Shown here: positions 10,680-20,959 of the stretch, one piece after another
How the letters are laid out: every line of letters begins with the position of its first letter
Position numbering within the stretch: the stretch's first letter is position 1
From: Acanthosepion pharaonis
Taxonomy: Eukaryota > Mollusca > Cephalopoda > Sepiida > Sepiidae
Length of the DNA stretch: 64,000 nt
Assembly (NCBI GenBank): GCA_903632075.3
Contig: CAHIKZ030001813.1
Span: 4,724,501 to 4,788,500, forward strand
Reading direction: 5' to 3'
Made by a program: the position numbers and the translations under genes
The notes under the pieces: generated by a model
The model's database searches: none
What the model saw: only the letters and a program-made list of their open reading frames with translations
What the model was told of the DNA's origin: nothing

Positions 10680-11535
10680 ATATATAGTAATTATAGACTA
10701 AAACTACAATAGTTTATGTTTTGCTTGTCCAAAATATGTCTCAGAACTTCTTTAATGCATCTCGTACACCTCATTCCTTGTAGTTATGTAAACAAAGATC
10801 AAGAAAGAAAATAGTATTATTCACGCCACAGCATTGGTCATTGCATCTCCTTAAGCCCAGAGAATATCACCACTGAACCGTTAAAGAATAATGTTTTATC
10901 GTCCGGTCAAAGGAATAACATTTCTTTCAGTTTACAGCAGGCTGTCGAGTTTGCGCATGGAACCGTATTATATTTCCTGTCTATCAGAAGGATATTGTGC
11001 AAGCTGGAGTAATGGTATCTAGTCTCCTGCTTGAGCTGTCAAGGATCAATAGTGAAATAGGAGTCTGCTTTAATACATATCGCATAGAAAGGTTTTATTG
11101 CACATCATTTACGCATGCGATCGTCCCTGATACTTAGTTATGTAACTTATTGCAAGTGTACTCTGCTGTGTTCTAGGTACTCCATTTGATCAGGCATTCA
11201 CCATACTTAAACCCCACTGAATATGTATGAGCAAACCTTACTATATTCCATGTATACTCCCCAAACACATATAACACGGATATAAGCACACATACACTCT
11301 GCCCTAATCGATATATCCACGCAACGACACTACAAAACTTGTAAATTCCATACAACATCGTGTAGATGTTATTATTATGAAGATGGATACTATCTTATTA
11401 GGTAGCTGTCACGAACTCTTACTTTTTAGTTACATTGTTATTCATTCGAATGGGAATAGATAGATAAAAACTGGTTTTTCTTTTACAAGCATTTATTGAT
11501 ATAGGAAGATGTATTTCAAATCAAATGTTATATGT
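10680..11535. other. No gene seen
   Basis: AT-rich sequence with no element or coding region that I recognise. Short frames here lack motifs. Confidence 0.5.
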
Positions 11536-11539
11536 GTAA

Positions 11540-11930
11540 GTTTACGGCGACATCACGTTGACCTGACCCCCATGTTCATGTACGATCACCGAAGTTAAGC
11601 AACATTGAGCCTGGTTAGTACCTAGATGGGTGACTGCTTGGGAATACCTGGTGCAGTAACCTCAGATGTACGGAAGGTGTCATTGATAATGGCTCGGAAT
11701 TGTTAATTGGAGAGTGGAGTCCCATTTCTCGTCAAATTCCTTATATTTACTTAGGTGCAAATACCCTTGGAAAAGGCATGAATCCACCACTTTGTCCTCC
11801 AGATATGCGTCAGTTTTATCACCAAATCATTGTTATTCTTACCAAAATAATTCTTGCAATCTAAAAACATTTTCTGGCTTTAAATAACCTGCAATGGATT
11901 TATAACCCGTAGAAAACAGATCAATCGTTT
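11540..11930 (+). mobile_element. 5S rRNA/tRNA chimeric SINE, copy a
   Basis: Positions 11540-11661 align with animal 5S rRNA. Visible are the box A region CGAAGTTAAGCAACATTGAG, the intermediate element around GCCTGGTTAGTA, and box C around GATGGGTGACTGCTTGGGAA. A tRNA-like segment with a degraded box B follows, then the central domain GCAAATACCCTTGGAAAAGG, then CTGGCTTTAAATAACCTGCA and a short ATCA tail. It is a Pol III-type non-autonomous retroposon, not a functional 5S gene, because the 5S part is mutated and fused to downstream SINE sequence. Confidence 0.85.
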
Positions 11931-11939
11931 AATCTATAT

Positions 11940-12825
11940 ATAAAATTCTGTGACTTCTGTTAGTCCGTCACACTATCTAAAATAGCCATACGTTGACCGA
12001 TCGAAACGATATTTTTGGGGAGAAGTTCAAACAGGTAAGTTGGGTACAAAGTACATCTGATTTTACGAGGATGTGTAAAAAAATCGCGAGGTAAGTTTTT
12101 AGTCAAGGCATTTTTTCAAACAAATCAGCTTATTTAAATTTCACTGAATGGTATGCGAAATTGAACGAAACGTAGAGTTTGTAAATCTGGATATGAAATG
12201 TCAGCGGTAAATTACACAATATTAACACGCGTCAGAATGTTTTAAAAAAATTCTAGTATTTATAAATAACAGTTCAACTTAAGATATCACATGTCACGTT
12301 TCCAACTGACTTCTTTTTCCTCAACACAAAATTTTTAACTGTTTTGGCAATAATATTCATTGGGAATTTCAGATAGTTTTTCACCTCGAACATTTATGGA
12401 CAGCCATCTCATATTTCCTCAAGTTTATCGGCGGAACTATATCCTGATCCTGGCCGAGAAATTTGACGGGAGAAATAAGCATGTTAATCAAGATGAGTGG
12501 ATAAAAATTTGGTGTTTCAGAAGACCAGATTATCGTTTAACAATTTAAAATAAATAATAAAAAATAATATAAAATCCATATCAAAAAGAGAAATGATTAA
12601 TGACTGACATTAAATTGTCCTAGATTGGCCATAAGGTGTAAAATATTCTCATAAAATGTTACTTGTACGCCACTTGATCAAGAGTTTTGCTATTGGGAGA
12701 CAACGAATAAGTAAATGAAGCATACAGTGTTAACACGTGAGAAAGATCTTCAAGGAAAATTGCACTTCACTACTAAAAGACATAAATGAGTAAAACTGGA
12801 TTAGCAGACCAACAAACAAATAAAT
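11940..12825. other. No gene seen
   Basis: AT-rich, no recognisable coding region or element. A 62-residue frame at 12360-12548 has no motif. Confidence 0.5.
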
Positions 12826-13360
12826 TCGCCTATGCTTAGAGAATATTGCTATCACATGGTCTGAGGCCCCTGTTATTTACCTTGAACTCCTTGATAAGAT
12901 CAAAAGAAGAATCTGCAATATTATTGGTTCTGATCTGGCACCTCGGCTTCAGCCACTTTCCTACCATTGTAGGGTTGCCGCTCTGTGTCTTTTTCATAAA
13001 TACTTTCAATGGTAATTTTTCGGATAAACGAAAAAAAGAGACGAGACGAGTACTAGACTGGCGTCGATATCTCATCAATTCCCAGATGAGATGGCCAGAT
13101 GTAATCGTATATTCTATGCTAACAGTTTCTTTTCTAGCACTTCTCCCTTGTGGAACTCCCTTCCGGCTCCATGTCAACTTTAAGCTGCGAACATTTCAAT
13201 GCAATGTCAATCGCTATCTACTATCCACCTGATTACTCTTTTCTCTTTCTGCTCATTAATGTTTCTGTTCCTAATTCTTCTACACCCTGTAACTCCTTGT
13301 GTTTTAGTGGCTTTACTTCCTTGCATGGAGTGATATCGATTAAAAAACAACAAAAAAAGA
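12826..13360 (+). pseudogene. LINE family B reverse transcriptase, C-terminal end, frameshifted
   Basis: Across several frames the sequence gives CLEYCYHMV (the MEYCCHIW block) near 12832, then the ISGPDLAPRLQ-like and VAALCLFHKYFNGN-like blocks, and the terminal LWNSLP...LRTFQCNVNRYLLST. The 3' UTR contains TGTAACTCCTTGTGTTTTAG and GGAGTGATATCGATTAAAAAAC. The copy begins after the RT catalytic motifs and is a 5'-truncated dead copy. Confidence 0.75.
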
Positions 13361-13659
13361 CCAAGTGAAATGATGTCGATAAAAAGCCAAAGAAAAATGT
13401 TAAAAAACACACTGAAAATAAATAAACCCTGGCATCAAATAAATGTGCTTTTATTAGTTATATCTACTGTCTTACATATCTTATATATAATGCACAACTT
13501 AGCATATCTTTCTTAATGGAGATTTTCAATTTGTATATTTAAAAATCAAATTTGAAAAAAAGAACCCACAAAACTTATTATTTATTCCAAATTTAATATT
13601 TTATGACCTTTATAAATAACCAATTATTTTCACGGTGGCTTTTATAACATTGTTTCGTT

Positions 13660-13925
13660 GTTCTGGCAGAATGTGCTGGTAGCGTAACGGTTATCGGCGT
13701 GAAAAATGGAATTGGGGAGCTGGATTCAAATGCTAACCGAGTATGTTGTGTTCAGTTTCTCCCAAGTACCTTTGGGAAAGTAAGATTCCATCTCTTTAGC
13801 TATGGATTAAATAGCATGATAGGTTGGTATTTCTGGCCTTTGTCTGGACAGCCAGTTTGGGTGAAGGACTGCTCTAAATTTAAAAAGGTGGCGTAAGAGA
13901 CGAACATGGTTCCATTTTCCAAAGA
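13660..13925 (+). mobile_element. tRNA-headed SINE with central domain
   Basis: The head reads GCTGGTAGCGTAACGGTTAT (box A-like) and GGATTCAAATGC (box B-like). It is followed by CCCAAGTACCTTTGGGAAAG and CTTTAGCTATGGATTAAATA, the central domain shared with 16080-16528 and with the 5S-headed SINEs, and then GTCTGGACAGCCAGTTTGGG. It is diverged from its relatives. No clear target duplication was found. Confidence 0.7.
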
Positions 13926-14164
13926 AATCATAGAAATTCACAAATAAGGAATAAAAAGGAATCTGTGGAGAAGCATAATTTCCGGCGTCCTTAAGTGATA
14001 TGTTATTCCGAGAAAATCATGTAGTTTTTTTTTTATTTCTCTATAAATCTATATATATAAAATCAAATCATCCAAACATAACTATTGGATCAATGATCAT
14101 TCAGTGTAATCATTGTAATGCTCCCAGATTCAAGGATTAACCAGATGGGCTGTGCTGTAACAAA

Positions 14165-14310
14165 GGAAAAAATACAGCTGGAAGATCAACCTGTTACTCC
14201 AGAACTATTGCTATATCTTCTGGATGGGAACTCAGCTGAATCAAAACACTTTATCCGGTAACATCACAATAACTGTTTTGCAATGACGAAGTCAAAGATG
14301 CTACCTTGCC
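14165..14310 (+). repeat. Short dispersed repeat (partner 15195-15300)
   Basis: The core AACTCAGCTGAATCAAAACA, followed at similar spacing by AATA-CTGTTTTGCAAT and CAAAGATGCTAC, recurs at 15207-15295 just downstream of the LTR leader. The class is unknown. Confidence 0.7.
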
Positions 14311-14659
14311 AGGATGGAAAACAACTTTCAGTATTCAAGGAAGGAACTAGCTCGTTTAAAAGTCCACACGGTCTTTAAGCTTGTTTCGAATGAAACGCGT
14401 CAGCGTGCCGACAATTCGAAATAATCTTATTCCTTCTGATTATTAGTCAATTGTCGTTCTTGAATTCAATGATTTTCAATTTTTCCTCCATATATAGATT
14501 GCAATTTCTTCCTCTTATTTTTGTCATCTCTTTTTATTATATCCCATTTTTTTATTCGCATATGTGCTTTGAAAATATACTGTTTTTTTTTCTATATTTT
14601 TATATTTGAAAGATAGTAAATCGTTTTCATGTCTTACTTCAAATTTATCGGACGCTTTT

Positions 14660-14873
14660 GTGTAATCTATGAATCACAGGTACAGGCCTTTCTGAATTTG
14701 TATTGCTCTTTCTGATAACATTCTGGGCATAAATATCGTGTTGCGTGCCCCAGTGTACCCGCACTGTTCTTGTCCAATCTCCGATCTGATTCTGCTGCGC
14801 ACTCCATTCATCAGAATTCGGATGATGAGTTTTGTTATGTGGCTCATTAGGTTTATTGTCCCGTGATGGTCAC
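14660..14873 (-). pseudogene. RTE-like LINE (family A), RT domain fragment
   Basis: The minus-strand frame reads GTINLMSHITKLIIRILMN, then RIRSEIGQEQCGY and MLSERAIQIQKGLYL, a stop, and FIDYTKA. This is the conserved RT region ending in the FxDYxKAFD palm motif that carries the first catalytic aspartate. The LTR at 14874 interrupts it on the 5' side. One stop sits immediately before the catalytic motif, so the copy is dead. Confidence 0.8.
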
Positions 14874-15142
14874 TGTTATAGTGGAACACACCTATTCTAT
14901 TGTTAATAGACTCTCCCACCTATAATAAGTAGGAGTAGTAGCAGTCACTGAGTCGTTCGGTGAGTTGGTCAGTCAGTCGATGTTGGATGACCGTTAGTCA
15001 GATATTAAAGTATCAGCCACCACAACTAGATTTCTCTGCGTCATTACCTATTATATCAAGTTCCTAACGTTTTGTACGTCGAACCTATTTTAGGACCGAC
15101 TTAGTGAAATACAAGCCTCCATTGTGAAACTACTCTATAACA
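14874..15142 (+). mobile_element. LTR of a retrotransposon (Gypsy-like), 5' LTR
   Basis: It begins TGTTATAG and ends CTATAACA (TG...CA termini) and is homologous over its whole length to 46611-46882, including ACCTATAATAAGTAGGAGTA, TTTCTCTGCGTCATTACC and CGTTTTGTACGTCGAACC. It is about 269 bp long. It is inserted in a minus-strand RTE-like LINE. Downstream lies a primer-binding site, so this was a 5' LTR of a longer element whose interior is lost. Confidence 0.85.
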
Positions 15143-15145
15143 ACT

Positions 15146-15163
15146 TGGCGACGAGGGATTCGA
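15146..15163 (+). other. Primer-binding site, probably tRNA-Ser
   Basis: TGGCGACGAGG follows the LTR after a few bases. It is the complement of a tRNA 3' end CCTCGTCG plus CCA, which fits a metazoan tRNA-Ser acceptor stem as I recall it. The following GATTCGAAC resembles complement of the T arm, shifted by a 4-nt gap. The priming role is inferred from position and match. Confidence 0.6.
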
Positions 15164-15309
15164 ACTCATGCGGAGGAAGATAAACTTTTCGTACTCTACA
15201 ACAGTAACTCAGCTGAATCAAAACACGTCATACAGCACACCAGAAGCTACAATAGCTGTTTTGCAATTCCCTTATTCAGAGCCAAAGATGCTACGGAGTG
15301 CTGCATTTA

Positions 15310-15910
15310 AGCTAGTTTAAAACTATATTATAAAAGAAAACCTGTTGATTTCTGGTTGAATATAGAATTTTAGCACTTCAAATGTTATCATTCCGATTTC
15401 ATTTACAGTATCTGAATAGTGACATTCATGAATAGGTAGCCAACAAAAATGCAACCCTGTCATTTTTATGTATTCAGTTTTCCTTTTCAAATGCCCTCAG
15501 CGCAACTATGTACATGTCATATCGCCTGCTCTTACTTTCGTTTCGTTTCGTTTAATTCTACTTATTATTTCTTATTTATGGTTTCTCGTTTTGCACCAGT
15601 AGACATCTTAAGATCTTCATTGGAATCACGAAATTTATAAAGCTGATGCACAAAGAAAAGTGCAAGCAAAAAAAAAAGCAGTTAAACAGCTCAACAATTA
15701 TATGTACGGTTACTAGAAGCGGCTTCAAAGACAGAAATGGAAAAAAGAAACCAAAAACGTTTTTTAGAAACTATGATGAACTTCTGCTGCAAGTCAACCT
15801 TTTATTGCTTGGACTTTTGAATCCTGTGTCGTGCAATGTGCTCTCGAGACTAGTGAAGCCTTTTCACGTATATCAATATCATCAATAGTGTACAAAGCTT
15901 CAGTTTTTTT
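15310..15910. other. No gene seen
   Basis: No retroviral-like gag or pol continues from the LTR leader. Frames at 15449-15640 and 15646-15888 have no recognisable motif. Confidence 0.5.
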
Positions 15911-15911
15911 T

Positions 15912-17080
15912 TGTTATTTATGAGAATTTCGCCCCAAGCAAGGCGGGGGTGCCACTACTACGTAAGAGGTTATAGAGAGTGAAAGTATAAGAAAAGACCG
16001 GGTGTAGGGAGGTACAAAAAAGATAAAACGAAGATCAAGGATCAAGGCACCAGACAATGTCGATTGACATTACATTTAAGAGGCACGGTGGAGTAATGGA
16101 CAGCGGCTTGGATTGAGGAATCAGAGAGCCGAGTTCGAATTCCAGTCGAATCTATTACATTCACTTACATGCTAATACCCTTGGGAAAGGTGTGAACCTC
16201 TTATTCTCCCTCTAGCTATGGGTAAATACCAGGACAGACTGGGTTCTATAGCCTTGGATGGCAACTGGTCTAGGAGAAGGACAACTCTGAATTCAAAACC
16301 TGCGGAGAGTCGTTTGAGGGACTTTGTGGCACGTAGTGCACCAGGTCTCTGTAATCGGTCCTTCAAAAAGTGTGGATGGTCCTGCACGAAACCTTCGCCA
16401 CTATAATCAAATCTCATGTGCTATACATGCGGGCTTGGGGACCGCTTGCGAATTCCAAATTCCCATGAAACTCCAATATTGGAGCCGGCTCAACCCACCT
16501 CGGGTGAATGCCGTTACGGGGCGGGGGTACATTACATTTAAATTTTTGAAGATTATAGTTATCAGGGAAGCAAGTAAGAGGAAGAAAATTCCACAGGTGA
16601 GAAGTGCGAGAGAAGAAGCTGTTGGAAGAGACGAGACGGTTACATTTAACAGTTTCGACAGTAAAAGGGTGAGACCGAGATGTCAACCTAGTAGCATGGT
16701 TAACAGCACGTCAGATCATGGGGCACTAGTGAAAAAAGTTCGTCAGAGCAGTTGCCATAGAAATATTCGTAGAAAAGAGAGGGAAGCCACATCACGTCTG
16801 TGAGAAAGTGACTGGAGTCATAACAATGCATATCCTTCTTTGGATTTTGTCGAGAAGCTCCAGATGAACAGCGGGTGCATCAGACCATATATAGCAACAT
16901 TATTCCATGCGTGAACGAATAGTAATTTTGTAGATGTGATGGATGAATCCAGACGAGAAAACCCTTCTGGCGCGACACAGGGAACCAACTTTTCTTGGAT
17001 AGATGCAGCTACTGATTCAACGTAGTTTTTCCACCTCAAGTCAGTGGAAAAAACGAGACCAAGAAGCGCAATGAGACACT
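15912..17080 (-). pseudogene. LINE family B, 3' half, interrupted by a SINE
   Basis: The minus-strand 3' UTR (CCCAAGCAAGGCGG complement) lies at 15940-16079 and the coding part at 16529-17080. The coding part gives RSHPFTVETVKCNRLVSSNS, FFSRTSHLWNFLPLTCFPD, and further upstream WKNYVESVAASIQEK and a HIWSGAP-like region. A 449-bp SINE splits it at 16080-16528. Stops and frameshifts are present and RT catalytic motifs are absent. Confidence 0.8.
16080..16528 (+). mobile_element. Full-length tRNA-headed SINE with 13-bp target duplication
   Basis: It is flanked by acattacatttaa at 16067-16079 and 16529-16541. The tRNA-like head (box A around GTGGAGTAATGGACAGCGG, box B GAGTTCGAATTCC) is followed by the central domain GCTAATACCCTTGGGAAAGG...CTCTAGCTATGGGTAAATA and a longer 3' body of about 250 bp. 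The same family occurs at 28546-28813(-), with fragments at 50803-50890 and 54196-54275. It recalls the tRNA-related SINEs described from octopus and squid, but the family name is not asserted. Confidence 0.9.
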
Positions 17081-17265
17081 CTCGTCAGTTATTGTTTAAA
17101 TATCGCTGTTCACTGATTTATAATTCTCAGTTTATTGAGTCTATTTTAGAAAGAGCTCCAACTATCATAATAGACGTTTATTTATTTTAAAAATCTTTTT
17201 ACCTTTGAATATAATCTTTATTCATTCATATCTATTCCGCTTCTTCTCTGTCTATAAATAATCTC

Positions 17266-17315
<50 letters not shown>
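17266..17315. repeat. (CA)n(TA)n microsatellite
   Basis: A run of CA repeats changes directly into TA repeats. Confidence 0.95.
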
Positions 17316-17697
17316 GTTTATGCAAAACTAGGTAATCCGTATAGGTAGACCCAAGGAGGATGATATCCAGAGAGCTCAATGTAAATTCAGAGCAGATATG
17401 TTTGAATAAAAACAGACCATTTTAAGGTTCCATTATTTCACCACAACCCCTTTAACAAGGCTCTGGATCATCAGACTTTACTTTCAAAGGTTGAAATGAA
17501 AAATGAAAAGAAATTCACACATTTTTGACGGACCGCATCAAGCATATGCAAAATTAACGAAGTGAAGAAGTGAGGTCGGAGAAAAGATATGAGTGAGTTA
17601 GATGTACCATTTCAATTCCTTATCCTTAACGCCACTTTGTGTAGGCTAGACGTCGCTTAAACTTAACGCGTGTTATCTCTAGATATAGATGGGTAAG

Positions 17698-17699
<2 letters not shown>

Positions 17700-17734
<35 letters not shown>
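17700..17734. repeat. (TA)n microsatellite
   Basis: A simple AT dinucleotide run of about 35 bp. Confidence 0.95.
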
Positions 17735-17739
<5 letters not shown>

Positions 17740-17763
17740 TGTACGATAATATTATAGATACAA

Positions 17764-17940
17764 TTTATTTAAATAAATGCTCTGCTTTTTAATTAAACAG
17801 TATTAATTACATTTGCCGGTCTGAATGTTCATGAAATTTCGTAGAAAATATGTGGTCTTCGACAGGAATCGAAACATTCAGACCAGTAAATATAATTAAT
17901 AATGTTTAATTAATAAAACAGAGCATTTACTTAAATAATT
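17764..17940 (-). mobile_element. Foldback element: SINE tail with inverted partial copy
   Basis: The left arm 17764-17828 and right arm 17875-17940 are imperfect reverse complements (AAATGCTCTG...AATTAAACAG...GGTCTGAAT). On the minus strand the middle reads TCGATTCCTGTCGAAGA, a box B-like piece that aligns with the tRNA head at 18175-18195. The element therefore looks like a SINE whose 3' tail is also present inverted upstream of its truncated head. Confidence 0.7.
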
Positions 17941-18117
17941 TGTAACTATAAAAATAACGTATAAACACAAAATATATTAAACAAGTGTCGGACTTGATCC
18001 ATCTCATATGTTCCCATTGTTTACGCTAAGATATGTTTCATGAGCAGAAATGATCAAATGCGAAAAATCGTCGAAGGTGTGTTTATAAACAGTAATGCGA
18101 ACTTCGCGAACAAGACG

Positions 18118-18270
18118 CTTCTTTGTGGCTGAATGGTTAACAGAACATCAGATCAAATTCCCCATAAAGGTTACAGGTTCGGTTCCTGTCGGAGAACGCA
18201 TACTTTGTACTAAACTTCTCGAACTTTTAGGCCGGTAAATGTAATTAATACTGTTTAATTAAAAAAAACA
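18118..18270 (+). mobile_element. tRNA-headed SINE with AT-rich tail
   Basis: Box A-like TGGCTGAATGGTTAAC at 18127 and box B-like GGTTCGGTTCCTGTC at 18175 are followed by GGCCGGTAAATGTAATTAA and a TACTGTTTAATTAAAAA tail, the same tail as in 17764-17940. The T stem (CAGGTTCGGTTCCTG) pairs well. There is no intron or complete acceptor stem to support a functional tRNA gene. Confidence 0.65.
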
Positions 18271-18320
18271 AAAAAAAATTACATAGATAAATTATATCTG
18301 TACAAATCCATTTCGTAATG

Positions 18321-18364
<44 letters not shown>

Positions 18365-18413
18365 AAATGGATTTGTACAGATATAATTTATCTATGTAAT
18401 TTTTTTTGTTTTT
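18264..18413. repeat. Near-perfect inverted repeat with (AT)n loop
   Basis: The arms 18264-18316 and 18362-18413 (about 52 bp) are exact reverse complements apart from one A in a homopolymer. The 45-nt spacer is mostly AT repeats, so the locus could extrude a cruciform. Confidence 0.95.
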
Positions 18414-18691
18414 AATATATATATATATTACTTATTACTTCTCTATGAAGTACGATCTAAAAAAATTAAATGCGATGTCAGTCGTCATTTTCGGTTTCTT
18501 TGAATCCAGTTTTTGTTATTGCCCTTTCTCCTCTAAGGTTTTCTCAATTTTCTTCATTCCATTGACGTTCATTCTCAGAAACGCAATGTGTCTTAATAGC
18601 TTTCTCACTTTGCTTGGAGTGAAATGATTAATTATTACACACGTATACACACACAGCACACACACACACACACATATACTTTTTATTCAAG

Positions 18692-19490
18692 CGTTTCACC
18701 CCAAGCAAAGCGAGAAGCCACTAGGACGCAAGGAGTTACAGAAGATTTGGAGCAAGATCAGATAGGAGTAATAGAAGAAAGGATGAGGAGGAGGGGAGTG
18801 GATAGATCAAGGCAACTGGTGATGTCGATTGACATTACATTTGAATAGCTGCAGATTATAGCTCTCAGGGAAACTGGAATAGGGAAGGGAGTTCCACAGG
18901 CGAGAGGTGCGAGACATGAAGCTATTGGAGTAGAAGAGACGGCTACATTTAGGAGTTTCGACAGTGAAGGGGTGAGAGCGGGATGCCAGCCTTGTAGGGC
19001 GCTTGAACTCATGAAGTCTGGGAACCAGCGAATGCAGCTCCTCGGAGCAATTGCCATGAAATTATTTGTAAAACAGACAGAGAGAGGCGACGGCGCGTCT
19101 GTGAGAAAGTGACTGTAGACGAGATGCCAGAACAGGGCCAATTATATTGCATATCCGCATCTGGAGCCTATCAAGAACCCCGAGGCAAACAGACTATATA
19201 TGGTAGCAATACTCCATGCAAGGACGAATTGTTGATTTGTAGATCTGGAGGATCGATTCCGGGGAGAAAAATTTCCTGGCGCGGCACAGGGATCCAACTT
19301 TCCTTGCGGTGGGCGAAGCAATTTACTCAATGTATTTGTTCCATCTCAGGTCAGCAGTCAACGTGAGACCGAGCAGCCGCAGAGAGGTGCTCTCGAGAAG
19401 TTGAGCGGCAGACATTCTAATGGAGGGCAGGGAAGGATCTCTGTGGTGATTAATAGAGAGCAGTTTTGTTTTTGAAGCATTAAAGTTGGA
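18692..19490 (-). pseudogene. LINE family B, 5'-truncated copy
   Basis: The minus strand gives, in order, the LLGLTLTADLRWNKYIE block (near 19330-19390), SKLDPCAAPGNFSPRNR/RSSRSTNQQFVLAWSIA in shifted frame for the HARNFFSPESILQIYKSTIRP region, then the VASLCLFYKYFHGNC and RSHPFTVETPKCSRLF regions, and a 3' UTR ending near GGGGTGAAACGCTTGAATAA. It is very similar to 39330-40095. A CA microsatellite sits at the 3' side (18650-18674). Frameshifts mean it is dead. Confidence 0.85.
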
Positions 19491-19584
19491 TATATACATA
19501 TGAGAAAATAATATACAAAATTTTATAGAAGTTAAAGACAATGTTAAGAAAACTAATGACAAAGTGCAAAACGATTCTACAATT

Positions 19585-19585
<1 letters not shown>

Positions 19586-19639
<54 letters not shown>
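19586..19639. repeat. (TA)n microsatellite
   Basis: About 54 bp of uninterrupted AT dinucleotides. Confidence 0.95.
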
Positions 19640-19642
<3 letters not shown>

Positions 19643-19671
19643 GAGAAATGTAGAGAGAGAGTAAAGTTTTC

Positions 19672-19986
19672 TTGATATATACACCTCATCGGTTGCTTGT
19701 GCATTCGTCCATCTCTGGTAGTGACAGTGTACCGCAGAACGATACGGGCTTGGATAGAGGTTATGAAGATCTTGGGGTGCATATACGAAAAGATACAACT
19801 CTGTGCGCTGACGGTAGATTCCAAAGAAGAGGAGAAATCAATGCAGTTTGGTACCGGCGCAGCTGCAGTAGTTACCGAAAGGTGACGGTGTACGCTATCA
19901 AGCCGCCTTCATGTCTCCACTCTGGATTTGTGTATGCTCCAACCCTTCTGATTCTCTTCACTTACAAAATATCAAAAAGGCAATGA
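19672..19986 (+). other. Unassigned 104-codon open frame
   Basis: This interval has more balanced base composition than its surroundings and is open on the plus strand for 104 codons, with a minus-strand frame also open over much of it. I recognise no domain, signal peptide or repeat family. It sits between an AT microsatellite and a CTAT array. It may be a degraded repeat; coding potential is unproven. Confidence 0.2.
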
Positions 19987-20042
19987 GGGCTTAAATTAAG
20001 AATTTTACTTTTTCACCTAAAGAAAAAAAACAAAACAAAAAA

Positions 20043-20086
<44 letters not shown>

Positions 20087-20111
20087 GTTCATATTCATGT
20101 CAGTCAATTCA

Positions 20112-20154
<43 letters not shown>

Positions 20155-20334
20155 GTTCATATTCATGTCAGTCAATTCATATCATCTATCTATCTATCTA
20201 TCTATGTTTATATTCATGTCAGTCAATTCATATCTATCAATCTATCTATCTATCTATGTTTATATTCATGTCAGTCAATTCATATCTATCTATCTATCTA
20301 TCTATCTATGTTTATATTCATGTCAGTCAATTCA

Positions 20335-20395
<61 letters not shown>
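20043..20395 (+). repeat. CTAT array with interspersed 28-bp spacers (higher-order repeat)
   Basis: Blocks of CTAT repeats are separated five times by a spacer reading GTTCATATTCATGTCAGTC then AATTCATAT (T/C variants). The resulting Ser-Ile-Tyr-Leu frames are artefacts. A related array is at 41904-42948. Confidence 0.95.
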
Positions 20396-20745
20396 GTTGG
20401 AGACGAAAATAAATATACTGCGTAATAAATAAATACAGCGTCTACACAGATATGTATGTGTGTATATATGTGTGTATATATGTGTGTATATATGTGTATG
20501 TGCATGTTTTTGTGTGAAGATTCTCGGTACGACTTATTTGCAGTAGGTCAACAGATGAGAAAACTTAATATTTTTTAATTTTTTCTAAGGTCAAGCATAC
20601 AACATTCAGCAAGGCCCTATAAATTTGGTTGATCAGTCAAAAACATTCCGTGTTATACGGTCGGTTTTCCCTCTATAAGGAAGGTGTAGGTCCGAATCGT
20701 AACAAAGGCAACATACTAGGATTGAAGCAGTGCTAATTTTCACGT

Positions 20746-20746
20746 C

Positions 20747-20827
<81 letters not shown>
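20746..20827. repeat. (CT)n(CA)n microsatellite
   Basis: A short CT run leads into about 67 bp of CA repeats. Confidence 0.95.
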
Positions 20828-20830
<3 letters not shown>

Positions 20831-20886
20831 CATTATATATACTTTTGTAATAAATTATAACCATGGAATATTAGTGTTTGAGCCTT

Positions 20887-20890
<4 letters not shown>

Positions 20891-20946
<56 letters not shown>
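20891..20946. repeat. (TA)n microsatellite
   Basis: AT dinucleotides with one AAATAT interruption. Confidence 0.95.
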
Positions 20947-20948
<2 letters not shown>

Positions 20949-20959
20949 ATCTTTAGTTA

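Noticed and set aside
11540..11661. Functional 5S rRNA gene
   Set aside because: The 5S-like sequence is mutated and fused to a tRNA-like segment, central domain and tail at all six loci, which is a SINE structure. No T-run terminator follows the 5S part.
18126..18192. Serine/leucine-type tRNA gene
   Set aside because: Boxes A and B are present, but no acceptor stem pairs, and the downstream tail is shared with another repeat copy.
20085..20432. Long Ser-Ile-Tyr-Leu open frames
   Set aside because: They are translations of the CTAT array and have no coding support.
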